From Bimastos eiseni (Eukaryota; Annelida; Clitellata; Crassiclitellata; Lumbricidae), in the NCBI GenBank assembly GCA_959347315.1, contig OY365810.1:10015647-10079646 (forward strand): a stretch of DNA of 64,000 nt, given 5' to 3'. Positions 1-12,500 of the stretch are shown here, one piece after another. The position numbers were made by a program, and so were the translations under genes. Below the pieces are notes generated by a model. The model saw nothing but the letters and a program-made list of their open reading frames with translations, made no database searches and had not been told where the DNA came from. The first letter of the stretch is position 1. Every line of letters starts with the position of its first letter.

Positions 1-954
1 TGCATTGCTTCTCATCAACTAAGATTTAATCTTTCGGCTGAAGAAATCTGCCATAGATGACTAAGTTTACTTGTGATCAATATTTAAAGAGCTCTAAAAT
101 CCACTTAAAACATCAATATTATACATATGTATATTCTGAAATGATAGCCTAAAAAATTATGAACATTGTTCTTATGAAGCACCTCGTTCTTGTGCACACT
201 GAGGTCGTCCGCAATCCCATATTAAAACTCCAGGCAGGCAGTGGTTGAAATAAGAAAAGCCTCTGCAATTTTAAAATCAATTTTTGTAGGTGATCTCTTC
301 TTGGATTTTCAATTTGTTACTGAGCAAAGATTGCTGAGCAGGAACTGTTTGTAGAAAGCTTCTGAAGCAATTTTTCCTCTGGTTGAAAAGATATTTGATC
401 TAGATTGCCTGAACTAATAGCTAGTACAAATTAATGACTGCTATGTACAGTCAATGACAGATCGAGACCACATGACTCTCAATTACCCACCAGATATCCC
501 TATGATTCTATATAGGTCACTTATGCTGCCTTGAAGTTTACTCTAATATTTCCTAGATGTTAACCCAATCATGTTCTCCTCGTTTTCTAGTTATGTATCT
601 GCTGTATACAGTATTGCAGTGTATGAGTATTTTTCATCTTTCCAGTAAAATGAATATTGTTGAGTATTATATATTGTCAGTCAATTGTTGCTGTTGTTGC
701 TAATGGTCATTCCCAGTCATAATAATTTCAGAGGAGTCAAGTTACCACCTGTTATGGATGTGCAATTTGTAATAGACAGGCTTTAGATTTGGTTTGTAAT
801 GGCACTGGAGAACCAATAGGATGCACTGCTCCAAGACAATCATTTGAGGATGTGGAAGCGCTAAATGCATTGTTCGAAATTGCTAATACTTTGTTGGAGA
901 AGAGAACTCAACTTCACAGTCAACCAGCTGGAGAACCATGATCACAGTATCATA

Positions 955-1450
955 TCGTGTCTGACTATTTATATAGTGCTTCTTAAAGTACTAGCTGTTC
1001 AGAAGCGCTCTCAGCGTGACAGCCCCGAGGAAATAAGAAAGGGATGAGGGTGGGAACCTGATTAAAATGGGAGGTAGGTCATTCCACATAGAAGGGCCCA
1101 CGATGGCAATGGCACGGCGTTGAGTTATAGCAGCTTGCCTGTGGAACAAGAAGATCAAGTCGATCCGCAGACAGGAGAGGGCGGGAGGAAACAGCAGACA
1201 GAGGCTTTCTCATTAAGTCACGGAGATATTGAGGAGCTTTACCATGTTGAGTTCTAACTTCCAAGGACAAAGAGGTGTACCTTGTATTGAATGCGAGAGG
1301 GAATGGGAAGTCAGTATAGGACAGTGATGTAAAGATAGGGGTTGAACTGGTGGGTACTGGGTAGTGACTGAGAACAGGCTAGAATTGGATAAAAGGATGA
1401 TTACTTTATCAGACAAAGCAGAAAAGATCAGGTGGTAAAAGGTTGACACA
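955..1450 (-). mobile_element. CR1/L2-like LINE, 3' end, decayed (family A)
   Basis: Read on the minus strand, the fragment encodes pieces of the LINE C-terminal region (HGKAPQYLRDLMRKPLSA, SADRLDLLVPQA), broken by frameshifts. It ends at the left with the short 3' tail that carries a tatatag-cgctt-like motif. It matches the copy at 44340-45297 closely at both protein and DNA level. It is 5' truncated and non-functional. Confidence 0.75.
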
Positions 1451-3517
1451 AATAGTGAGCGTGGAGTAATTAGAGAAATGCAGGATTATTGAAAAAGTGT
1501 TTAAATGAATGTGTTGGGATTATTTGAAGGACTTATAGTCTTCTTCTATTAACCCTTTAATGACCAGCGCATAGTAAAACGTAAGGCATTATCAATAATG
1601 CTGGTCTTAAGCGGTTAATGTGAGTCCTACAATGCATGCATTCACTCTGTGATGACCCATATTTGCCATCTATGATAATAGTTCAGGAATATTTAAAATT
1701 TTCACTTGATGTAACCTATATAAAAATAAATAGTGTATTATCGTAGCACATCTGTGATGCTGCTGTTAATTTGAGTTTCACATTTTTTTAAATAATTTTT
1801 TGCGAATGGTAGAAATAGTATCAGCTTGAAATTGTCACCATTGTTTCAATCTCTTTGCTGTGGCATAAGTGATCTACCTGGAATGGATTTGTTTGATCTG
1901 TTTGAATATGTGTAAACTTATCCATCTTTTGAAGCTCAATATCCATAGGATTGACCAAAGTGCTCCTCTTTAGATATTTTCAATTGATCCATTGCTGTTT
2001 TATTGACTCTCCAATACATTATGTCAATTGTCCTTAAGACATGCAGCCGATAAGTCACTTCTTTCATTCAGTAGAATATCATATCTGGAATATTTTTGCA
2101 TAGACCAATTTTATAATTTTCATAATTTCAGAATCATCTATATAGCTTCCTGAAGATTTAGCATTAGGAGAGTATTTCTAGTTTGTTATGAACCTATGGT
2201 GTTATGCAGTTTTTGTGGAAACACAATGAATGTACGATCAGTGATTTCAAAGCTATTCAGATGTAATATTTTTGTGGCTAAGAGACTCTTAGATGTTCAA
2301 TTAATTATTTTATTGACTCTGACTATGCCAATTGTAGATACAATTGTTACACATGGGATCTGAGAGTCCTACCAATTGCAGTTCTATAGTGTTGGGAGGC
2401 ATAATTTATTGTCTGTCAATAGTCTTTCTGTCCATAAATTCAGTGCTATTTCTGATTTAACTGAGCAACACTACCCAAGGTGTGCAAGGAACTTCTGAAT
2501 GTGGCTCAAGTCTGTTGAAAGCTGGAGAAGTTGCACCTTTGCATGGGCTTTTCATTATCTTCATTCATATTTGGTAGAAAGGTGGATGTAAAGCTTTGAA
2601 ATGTGTCAATTGTGACAGCTCAGATCACATGGATGAATTTTAGCTTGTGCATGCCAGTAGAAAATCGTGCTCTGTGAGCTTAACTTTATTATTAACACTT
2701 ACATCTTCAGCACAGTCTCCGTTCAAACTGTAGCATCTTTCAGTGTGTTTACTGAACTGCTCTGGTTATAAGTTAGAGGCATCATCTAACTGTTTATTAA
2801 TTGGTTTGTTTGTATTAAAATACTCGATTACTCATCTTATAATTAATCTTTCACAATCAGTTTTTGTTATGTCATGTTGGCCTGCATTTATTCTTGATCT
2901 GAGTCATTTGGTTCTCATCATGGTTCCTCAGAATATACCAGTTTTGTAGATTAGAAACCTTGTTGACGTCTCTTTAATCTAATTGAATTTGCTCATACAT
3001 TCTAGACCTTATAATGAAAAGTGATTGATTGTGAATGAAAGCTTTACATTGAGTTTGGTCTTCCGTAAAGCATACATATAGACCCTTCACCCAATATATG
3101 TGGTTCCATAACTTCCATTAGGTTCTGCTGACTTCTAGCAAAGATGTTCCATAGCTGCATAGGTTTTGTGAAAATAAATAGCAATTAATAGTATTTAATG
3201 TTTGATAGACGTTTGTGTCACGATTCATTTCAGTGCAGTTAATATTCTCTGGGTCTGAATAAGGTTTTGATAGTAGCGTACAGGATGCTCTTAAGGTTTC
3301 CATTTACTATCCTTCATACAATTGATTGCATTGTTGCGCAAGTGGCTTGTGTATCCTAGCCGGGTATATACGGTTACATCAGTGCATAGACTAATATTTT
3401 TATATCTTGTATGGTTATCTTGAGTTGGCTGTCCTAGAACCCGCTACACCACGTGGTTCATGCTGTCTCGAATTTACATATTTAGATTTACTGTTGCTTT
3501 TTTTTGTTCATGGACTT

Positions 3518-3563
3518 GACATTTTCTGGCTTTGAATTTCGACATTTTCTGGCTTTGAATTTC
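3518..3563. repeat. 23-bp tandem duplication
   Basis: Two exact copies of a 23-bp unit beginning gacattttct lie head to tail at 3518 and 3541. It is a simple recent duplication in non-coding DNA. Confidence 0.9.
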
Positions 3564-4706
3564 ATTCACTATTACCTTACCTGTCAGTTTATTTCAAACG
3601 TGTGAGAAACGTTTTCTTTAATGTTTTTCTTGTTTGCGTGGAACTGGCACTTATTCGGGCAGACTCTTTCTGTGCACAAGTTCAGGCAGCAGATACATAT
3701 GATTAATATATGTTTTACTACCAGAACTTGTGCGTGGAATTTTTGAACTGCTGCGCGACTTTTTCTGGTGAGCCATGCAGCCCGATACCATAGAAGAAAC
3801 ATTGCTTCTGAGTTGTAGTGCTGCACACTTTTTTATACTTACAAGATATTGATTAGCTTAGTTCTTTTTGTTTTATCCTAATAATTTCATCGTCATGGGC
3901 AGTTGTTAAATGTTTATAAGCTGCGAATAAGTTATCGGAAATCGTCTCTTTTCGAGGTTCCTGTGCCATTGGTATATCAAGTGGGGCTATATAAGTTTTT
4001 AATTATAATTTCAATTATGACAGATTTAGACCTGTGCTGTATTTGCCTGAATATTCACCATCTCTTAACAGAAACTGCTACTTAGGCTGACATTTGTTTA
4101 TGTCAATGTTTCCAGGATCAGGTGAAAGTGAAGAGAGTCGAGATTTGTTTTCTCTGATGTATGGAATATTCTTATTGTACGTCACGATGTCTAGGTTGCT
4201 TGTGACTTTGTGTAGTTATACATTGCTTTGTGTTGATTTTCATTGTGTATCGTTTCATTTTTATTCCATGTGATTGTTTTACATTGTTCATGAGCCAAAT
4301 ACTATTACATTGTTACTCATTTGTTCTATAAGTTTGTTGAAGTTGGTACATTTATTTTTTGGTTTCATTTTATATTATTAGTGTTACGTAGAGTATTATA
4401 AACGCAGAGTAACTTTTCATTGCTAACCTCACTTGTTTATTACAAATTGCATATTAATATTGAGTTATATTTTTTGGATGATTTAATTAAGTTCTTAAAT
4501 TGATGCTATACTATGATTATGATATCCTACTTCTATGTATTTTCTCTTAACATGTAGTTATTGCATAATTTATTTATGTGAATGTGTTGCTGGCTATGTT
4601 CACTGGGGCAGATATTTTTGACAAGCTTCACCATGAGTAGTTAATTGGGGTGGGGCTTTCAAGAATTTAACTAACTATTTGTCTTATAGTAGTCGTTAGC
4701 ATTGCC

Positions 4707-4772
4707 CTCCTCTTTTATCCAGTCTTGGGACTGGCACTGTCAGGGTGCAAACAGTTGTAGAGTTAATTTGCC
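4707..4772 (+). repeat. dispersed repeat, copy 1 (partner at 33432-33496)
   Basis: The core 'cttgggactggcactg' and the following 'gtgcaaacagttgtagagtt' align with 33432-33496 along about 60 bases in the same orientation with scattered substitutions. It is a fragment of an interspersed family of unknown type. Confidence 0.6.
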
Positions 4773-5379
4773 TTACCTTTTATCCATCCAGTACAAGGTA
4801 TACAGTCCTTGTGCATCCCTATCTTGAAAGCTTAGGTTCTGGTCAAGATCTGCCAGTGCTATATTCCAGTTATCTGAGAATGGTTTTGGTCCATGGATGA
4901 ACTTGTTATTCTTAGCCAATCTTGCTGGATACTAATTCAAAATAAGCTTAGTCACATGTCTACTTGACACTGTGATTGGACCCTGATGCTATTGCCTTAA
5001 TAGTTGTGTCACTGTAGCTGGGTTAAGGCTATCAAAATGACTTGCTTGTCTATATTAATTTAATATAGGAATTTCATGTAAGCTAATTAAAGCAGGACGG
5101 GCATATTTGAACATTTATGATCTTGTGCTATATCTTAAGAGGAATTTCCTGTTTAAATGTTTAGGTAAACTTAATTAAATTACCATTATAGTCTGTTTCA
5201 TATTCCAGTGGCTTTGAAGGTACTTTCAAGGCATTGCAGAAATGTACAGATACATTAGTAGCAAATATGAATTTTGACATACATTCATTATGGGAATTAA
5301 CTATTATAATGCGTACAAATGTGTGTATTGAAACAGCAGAGAGTGGAACTAGTGCAGATGTTCGATTGTACTGAAGAAG

Positions 5380-5645
5380 AATTTAAGAGGATTTAAAGGA
5401 CTAAGGAGTGATTACTAAGGATCAAAAGGACCAAAAGAGGATTGCAGAGGATTTAAAGGACTAACGAGGAATTGCTAGGGATCAGCAGGACCAAAGGAGG
5501 ATTGCAGAGGATTTAAAGAACTAAATAGGAATTGCTAAGGATTAAAAGAACCAAAAGAGGATTGCAGAAAGGACTAAAAGAGTATTTCAGAGGACTGACA
5601 GGATTAAGTAGGATTGTGAGGTATCAAAAGGACCAAAGAAAAAAT
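5380..5645. repeat. 60-bp purine-rich minisatellite
   Basis: The string gatttaaagga recurs at 5390, 5450 and 5510 (last base changed), a period of exactly 60, with two further degenerate units. The plus strand is nearly all A and G with GGA/AAG runs. The open frame across it is a by-product of the repeat. Confidence 0.85.
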
Positions 5646-5999
5646 TGCAAGATTGCTGAAAACTTAATTCTTTTGATATCAAGAGCAACCGAACAAACCA
5701 TCACGTGCCTTTGTGAGAGCAGATTGTCGTGAATTTTATTCAGCCGATTACTTGTCATTCACTTCTATTATCACATTTTTATCTGTTCACTAAGAGCTTC
5801 TCAACCCAATCAAGAATTAATACTTCATAGCACTATCTTACCTTGTCTTATACACAGTTTGAAGCACTTCATGGTGTGGCTAATAGATATCTGAAAATTT
5901 GTTAAGCAATTTTGTAAGAGATTTTAGATAAACACAACATAGCTTATCAAGGATTTTAAGTGGTTATGAGAACTACATTGCTCTGTAGTGCTTGAACCA

Positions 6000-6310
6000 C
6001 TGCAAGTTAACCTGTAATTCATGATAGCCTATATTATCTCCTAACTTCCTGTTGAAAGCTGTGATTGCATCCACTGACATGTTACTATTATCCAGACCAT
6101 TCCACAAGTTCACAACTCTTGTGCTGAAGAATTTCTAACCTACTGTTCCTTTCTGTTTCTTAGGCAATTTATGCTGTCTGCCCCAAGTCGCCTTGTTTGG
6201 TGCTAGTGCAAAGAACCACTCATTCTGTACATGTGTAGTGCTTCCTTTCCAGTGATTATCTTGTGGGCATCAATTCTGTCTCCTCTGCCTTTCTGTCAAG
6301 ACCAAAGCAC
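6000..6310 (-). mobile_element. non-LTR retrotransposon C-terminal relic (family B)
   Basis: On the minus strand three frames carry pieces of a LINE C-terminal domain: GRGDRIDAHKIITGKEA, then a KFFSTRVVNLWNGLDNS-like stretch reconstructed across frames, and a final AFNRKLGDN. The same order occurs at 54480-54850 on the plus strand. It lies just upstream of the Rab P-loop exon. Confidence 0.65.
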
Positions 6311-6501
6311 ATGATCAACATTAGGCTTAATTAGATAGTCACTACAGTGTAATCACATGACTACTTGATGTGTCATTCTAGATATAAGTGTCAGACATGT
6401 GAATTAATAGTAGGTGTATCCCAGATGTCATCAATCTGTCAACTGTGTATCTGTTCTATTTTTATGTTTTCTAAAGTTCGGTGTACTGTGGTCTGCTGTA
6501 G

Positions 6502-9500
6502 GTGTCGGGAAGACGAGTGTAGTTGTCCGATATACAAGGAACAGTTTCAACAAAACATTGAGTCCAACCATCGGAGCGTCGTTCTTTACATGCGCTCTGT
6601 GAGTCACAGCCATCTGATGAACAGTCTGATTTCTGAACCGTACAACTGATTATTATGCTCTGTTTAGCAATTTATGACCCGCTACTAGTGACAGGACTTT
6701 TCAGTACATTAGACATATCCTTAGAATGCACTTTAGAACTGTAAGGTTTCATGCATAAATTGCATGTGCATTAAGGAGTAGTGATGTTAAAATTAATTAT
6801 ACTTACAATGATAGCAAATAACAAAAACAATAATTATTATAAAGATATGGTCATGATAAAGCAATTAAGGAATTCGAATAGTGGCGGTTGAGGAGTTAAT
6901 TGGAGGGGCTGTCGTCGTTAGCCAGGCAAGGATGATTTGTTTAGATAACTTGGCAGAAAGGAAAGTTTGGAAATGGAGCAGTAGTTTGATAGATTTTCTC
7001 TATACAGATTTGAAAGGTTGAAAAAAAGAAAGGAATCAGTGCTGAAGGACGCTTGGGGAATGTGTGATTCTAGAGGAGATTGTAACGGGAAGGCAGCAGA
7101 TTTTGTGAGCAAGGAATGACCGGAGGGTATCAAAGGTGTAGTAGTTGAAAGGAAGTTATGCTACGATGTGAAGGATTTGCAATGAAGAAAGAAGTTGCCA
7201 GATCTCTAGGAATGTCCTGGATTTGGTGGAACTTTACAATGGCTGAATGAGGATTAGTATTTTTGGCATCAGCAATGAGTTTGTGGTATCTGTTGACAGC
7301 TGATATATTTTGATGGAAGTAAGGGCTTTTGCTCTAGCTCTGATTTGAGGGAAGTGAGGGCTTTGGCTCTAGCTCTGATTTGAGGGAAGTGAGGGCTTTT
7401 GCTCTAGTTCTGATTTGAGGGAAGTGAGGGCTTTTGCTCTAGTTCTGATTTGAGGGAAGTGAGGGCTTTTGCTGTAACTCTGATTTGAGGGAAGTGAGGG
7501 CTTTTGCTCTAGCTCTGATTTGAGGGAAGTGGCTCTCATCTGAAGCATCCCGTGCGAAGAAGGAATGTCGTCAACTTGAAAGAAAGTGGAAAAATTCTGG
7601 ACTTGATGAGGATAGGCAGTGTTATCGTCGACACTGCTGCGTAACAAATAAACTCATAAACGATTCACGGTATTTCTGCAGTCAACTTGAAAGTGCTGAT
7701 AATCCTCGGGACCGATGGCGCATCGCTCAGCGTCTTCTACACTCAAAGGATAGAAACAGCGGCCAACGCTCAGACACAGAAAATCATACTCTGTGCAAAT
7801 TTTGCTGCATTTTTTGTTAACAAACTTATTGATCTTAAATGTAAAATTGCTAGATGTGCTGCTAATTTAGTGTGGAGTGACCTGCTGCTCGACTCCGAAT
7901 TCTCAGGCCCTGCCTTCGATGACATACTGCCTCCGTCTGCCTGTCACATTCTTTTAAGTTTTTAATCTTCTCAATAGCATAGTTCCTAAATCATCTGCAT
8001 TGGACTTCATACCTACATCACTCATCGTCTCTTGTTCTGATGTATTCTCTCACCTCATTGCACCCTTGGCCAACCTATCTTTTGATGAAGGGTGCTTTCC
8101 TTCATTCCTCAAATCTGCTTTAGTCACGCCTTTACTTAAAAAGCCTGACCTTGACACTAGCAATTTGTCTAACTTCAGACCTATCTCCAACCTCAATAAC
8201 ATTTCCAAGATGACTTCAGACCTATCTCCAACCTCAATAACATTTCCAAGATCCTTGAACGTCTTTTTCTTATGCGTATCAAGAGACACATTACTTCCTC
8301 TCCCAACTTCAGTCCCTACCAGTCAGCATATCGTGAAGTCTACTCCACGGAAACTGCTCTTGTCTCTACACTGGATTACATCTTCTCATCTACTGACAAT
8401 GGTAAAGCCGGCCTCTCTGTGTGTCTTGACCTTAGTGCAGCCTTTGACACTGTAGACCACCAGTTACTCCTGGCAAGACTTGCAAAAAGCTTTGGTGTCT
8501 CTGGGACTGCCTTACACTGGTTAGCTTCATACCGGGTTGACCGCAATCAGCAGGTGGGCATTGGATCTGCTCGGTCGGAGCCCACACTTTGCACTGCTGG
8601 AGTGCCACAAGGATCTGTACTCGGCCCTTTATTATTTACAGTCTTTACTTCCCCAATCAGTCGTATAGCTAAACACTTTGGAATTCAATTACAACAGTAT
8701 GCAGATGATACTCAGCTCCATATTGCTCTGTCACACACGGATCAGTCTGGTAAACTAAATCTGGAAGAATGCCTCTCATCCATAATATTTATATGCATGG
8801 TTCTGTTTCAATGGTTTGGCCATAAACCCAGACCAGTCTGAAGCAATTGTATTTGGCTCATGTCAACGCCTGCATTCTTTCCCTATGCTCTCTAGCATTG
8901 AACTGGCGGGCACTGCTGTGCCGCTTTCAGACTCTGTCAAAACACTTGAGGTTACCCTCGACAGCAAGCTCACATTTCGACCTCATATAACAAACCTTTG
9001 TAAATCTTGTTTCTACCGCATCAGGGCAATACGTCACATAAGGTCGGCCCTAATCCAAAATATGTCTGAAACTATAGCCTGCTCACTTGTCTCCTCTCGC
9101 CTCGATTATGCTAATTCACTTTTTGTCGGTGTCTCAGACCTTGAACTCAAAAGGCTTCAATGTATCGAAAATATGTTAGCTCGAGTAGTGCTACGTGTCC
9201 CACTGTGAACATGCTCCTCTGCCCTACTCCACCAGCTGCATTGGCTCCCTGTTGAATTCAGAATCAAATTTAAGTTAGCTTGTTTGACCGACAAAGCCAT
9301 CATCACCAGTACACCTACCTATATTCATGCTCTACTAACTCCTTACATTCCTCCTCGTTGCTTACGATCATCAAGTACAGGTCTTTTAGTTGAACCACGA
9401 TGCAGAACAGTTATGGGCTCTCGTGCATTTCATGTCTCTGCTCCTAGGGAATGGAATCGACTGCCACTCTCTCTTCGTAGCTCAAATTCACTTCCTTCCT

Positions 9501-12500
9501 TTAAAAAGCGACTCAAAACTCACTATTTCTCTTTGGCTTTCAAGGATTTGGAAATCTGATTGCATCTTCTCCTGGCGACTGACTATCCGCGCCTCAGATT
9601 TACATTTAAGTGTGACCTTGTGCGCGTTACAAATATAGTAATAATAATAATAATAACAATAAGTGAGGGCTTTTGCTCTAGCTCTGTGGTGCACCTGTAG
9701 ATATGCTCATAAAAGGCTTTAAATTTTTGAAGGTAGGAAGTTACCCAATGTTTACTGATGATTGTGCGTGCTGTGTTTGGTAATCAGTGTTAGTGTTAAC
9801 TAATTCCTGCCACAATGAACTTAATTATGCTTACATTGAATTCTGGTATGAATGTGTTGATGTGTACTTAAGAGACTTTTACTGAATCACGTACCTGACA
9901 ATTTTTGCAGACATATAGACAATCGAACCATCAAGATGCAGGTCTGGGACACAGCAGGACAGGAACGATTCCGTGCTATGGTAAGCAGACAGGATTCCAG
10001 TTTTTGTATGCTTTGTCAAGTAAGCATATATGAGAAAAATAATATATATGCTGTGCAAATTTCTGCATCTTAGATTGGTCTTTAAATGATTTAGCAGCGG
10101 TTTTGAAATCCACCTTTGATATGTTTGTCACTCATGGCCTAGGTATACTTGCACCCGGATGGTGAAGGCAGATTTCTTTCCGTTTAACTGTGAGGCTGGA
10201 GATGAAGCCAACAATTATAAGGATTGTTGGCTGAGGGTATGGAAAAATATTCAATACTCCAGAGAGAAGCATGTCATTGATGATAAGAATTTGAATAGGA
10301 CTCAACTTGTTTGCTCCATACTGTAATTCTCAGCCATTATGCAATATGTGATAATTATACAAGTAAACATTATTTCATTTTCATATATAATATTATTAAG
10401 GACATACTGAAAACTTTTTGCTAATTTAATGGATACCATCATAAACTTCATTATTATCATTAAGCTGTCATTTATGACATGCCTATGCAAACTGAATTTT
10501 GCACACAGGCATGCAACAGGTAAGTCTAGTCATAATAAATTTTGAACAAAGAAGTCTTAGAGTTAATTTTGAAAAGTGATGATGTTGAAGATTTGTGAAT
10601 AAAGTCCAGCAGCTTTTTCCAAGCAGCGCAAGTGCATGTTTTCCGTATTTTCCTAGTGATTGTGTGACAACACAATTAGATTGAGATGAAGATCGTAGCT
10701 CTCATCTGTATTGGAAACTGAGGTATTGTACATGTTGTTCGAGTTGGTCTGTGTAAAATTTTTAAGATTTGGTATTTTTTCTTGCAGGCTCCAATGTATT
10801 ACCGAAAAGCAAACGCAGCTCTCTTGATCTATGATATTTCTTCTCATGATAGTTTTCAAGACATGAAATCATGGGTGAAAGGTAGGAGTCAGATATTGAT
10901 ATCTGTAACTTTAAGGGATTGACTGAGTGGGCGGTGTTAAAATTCATTAACTTTCTCAATTGGTGTTGAACCCTGACCTTCTGCCTTTGGTAGGTCCAGA
11001 AATTTAGTGAATCTACGCTAGGGCCATGTCCTTCCTTTCCTTCCTTGTAGCGCATTCCAGGCTCCTTTCTTCGTCAGAATAGTTCTTGGTCTTCCTGTAG
11101 TCTATATGTCTCCGAGTGGGCTGTCTTAAAATTCACTAACGATATCCCAATGGTTTCACTGTGTCTTTTGAACCCTGAACCTTCTAATGAAAGCGCTCAA
11201 GGCCATGTCCTTTCTTTCCCTGTAACCCATTCCAGCTCCTTTCTTCATAACAATTGTTCTTGGTCTTCGTCTTCCTTTAGACTCCCCAAGTCCATTCTTC
11301 TCTAATGCACTGCAATCAGAATTAGTTAGACGAATCCAATTAATTTGTCAATATGGCATGTATGTATTCAGATACTGAATATAGTGCATCTATTTACCTC
11401 ACTAAAATGGCTGCCCTCTCTAATGTGATTGGTATGGGACACAGTACAAGTAACTGATTGAATGGAGCACTCGCCTTATAACGCCTACTCATCTATCTTT
11501 AAGTTTAAGGATTTACTTGTGCCGCTCATATAGCTTAAAACTTACAAGTTTTAAGTTAAAACTTAGTTCATTTATAGATTTATAGACAATAGTAGACACA
11601 AGATGTCAAGAAATTAATTTGCAACTATTTGTGTGTATGGAATTTGCCTCGAGGCAAAATGTGCAAAAAGCGATATATTTAGAATTGATTTCCAGTTACT
11701 CTCTAGTTGTGAAGGTTGTAATTCAGTTCAAAACCAAGCAAGCTGTGCTAGATGAATTGATGTTTTTATTTTAATTTTGCAGAATTGCAGAAAAATGCTG
11801 ATGGCAAGATTGGTGAGCCACTTTGAGTTATTAGGTTTTCTTGTTCAACTTTCTATGTAATGTTAGTGTTTGATGGATAAGAGAAAGTTCTCTACATCTA
11901 ACTTCGTCAGTTACTTTTCATGATTCTAATAATTGTTAAAGTTGTATTATACCAGTGGATTGTGTCACCAATTCAATCACAATTTCAATTACCACTTATT
12001 TGCACTGTATTTAGTTATATTAGCTTTCACTTTTAAATTCTTTTAGTTGTGATTTTTGTCATACCATTGGATTTTGTGCTTTGTTTAACTTATTTAATAC
12101 TATGTACATTGATTCTGTTTTTGTCTTTAGATAATAACTAAGAACACGATGTTTTGAATTTGCATTGTGTCTTAGGCTGTTTCCCAATGCTCTGGATTAC
12201 CAAAAGAGATTTCAGATTAATTTCAATTAATGTTTCTAGTCTGTTGTATTACTTACCTGCAACTATCATTTGATACTCGTAACATTTATATCTATGTGGG
12301 ATAAGTGTGACATCCAATTACTGTAGACTAGATCAATTTAATCAATTCACTGCTTTTCCAGATTGCTTCTAATAATAAGTGGCCATCTTCAAGATTTTTC
12401 ATGATATCTTTTCACTAAATACTCTTCTTGCAATTTTTATAATCATGACCAATGCCAATGATTTACTTCCTTTTGTATTCAGTGATATTCATGGTTCCTA

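Larger units (their letters stand above)
1451..5379. other. AT-rich non-coding stretch upstream of the Rab exons
   Basis: No convincing exon was found here, including the missing Rab exon 1, apart from the small repeats listed. It may be Rab intron 1 or intergenic. Confidence 0.4.

Noticed and set aside
6365..6649. 94-codon cysteine-rich frame over the Rab P-loop exon
   Set aside because: It reads the exon in the wrong frame; the overlapping frame carries GVGKTS and PTIGASF.
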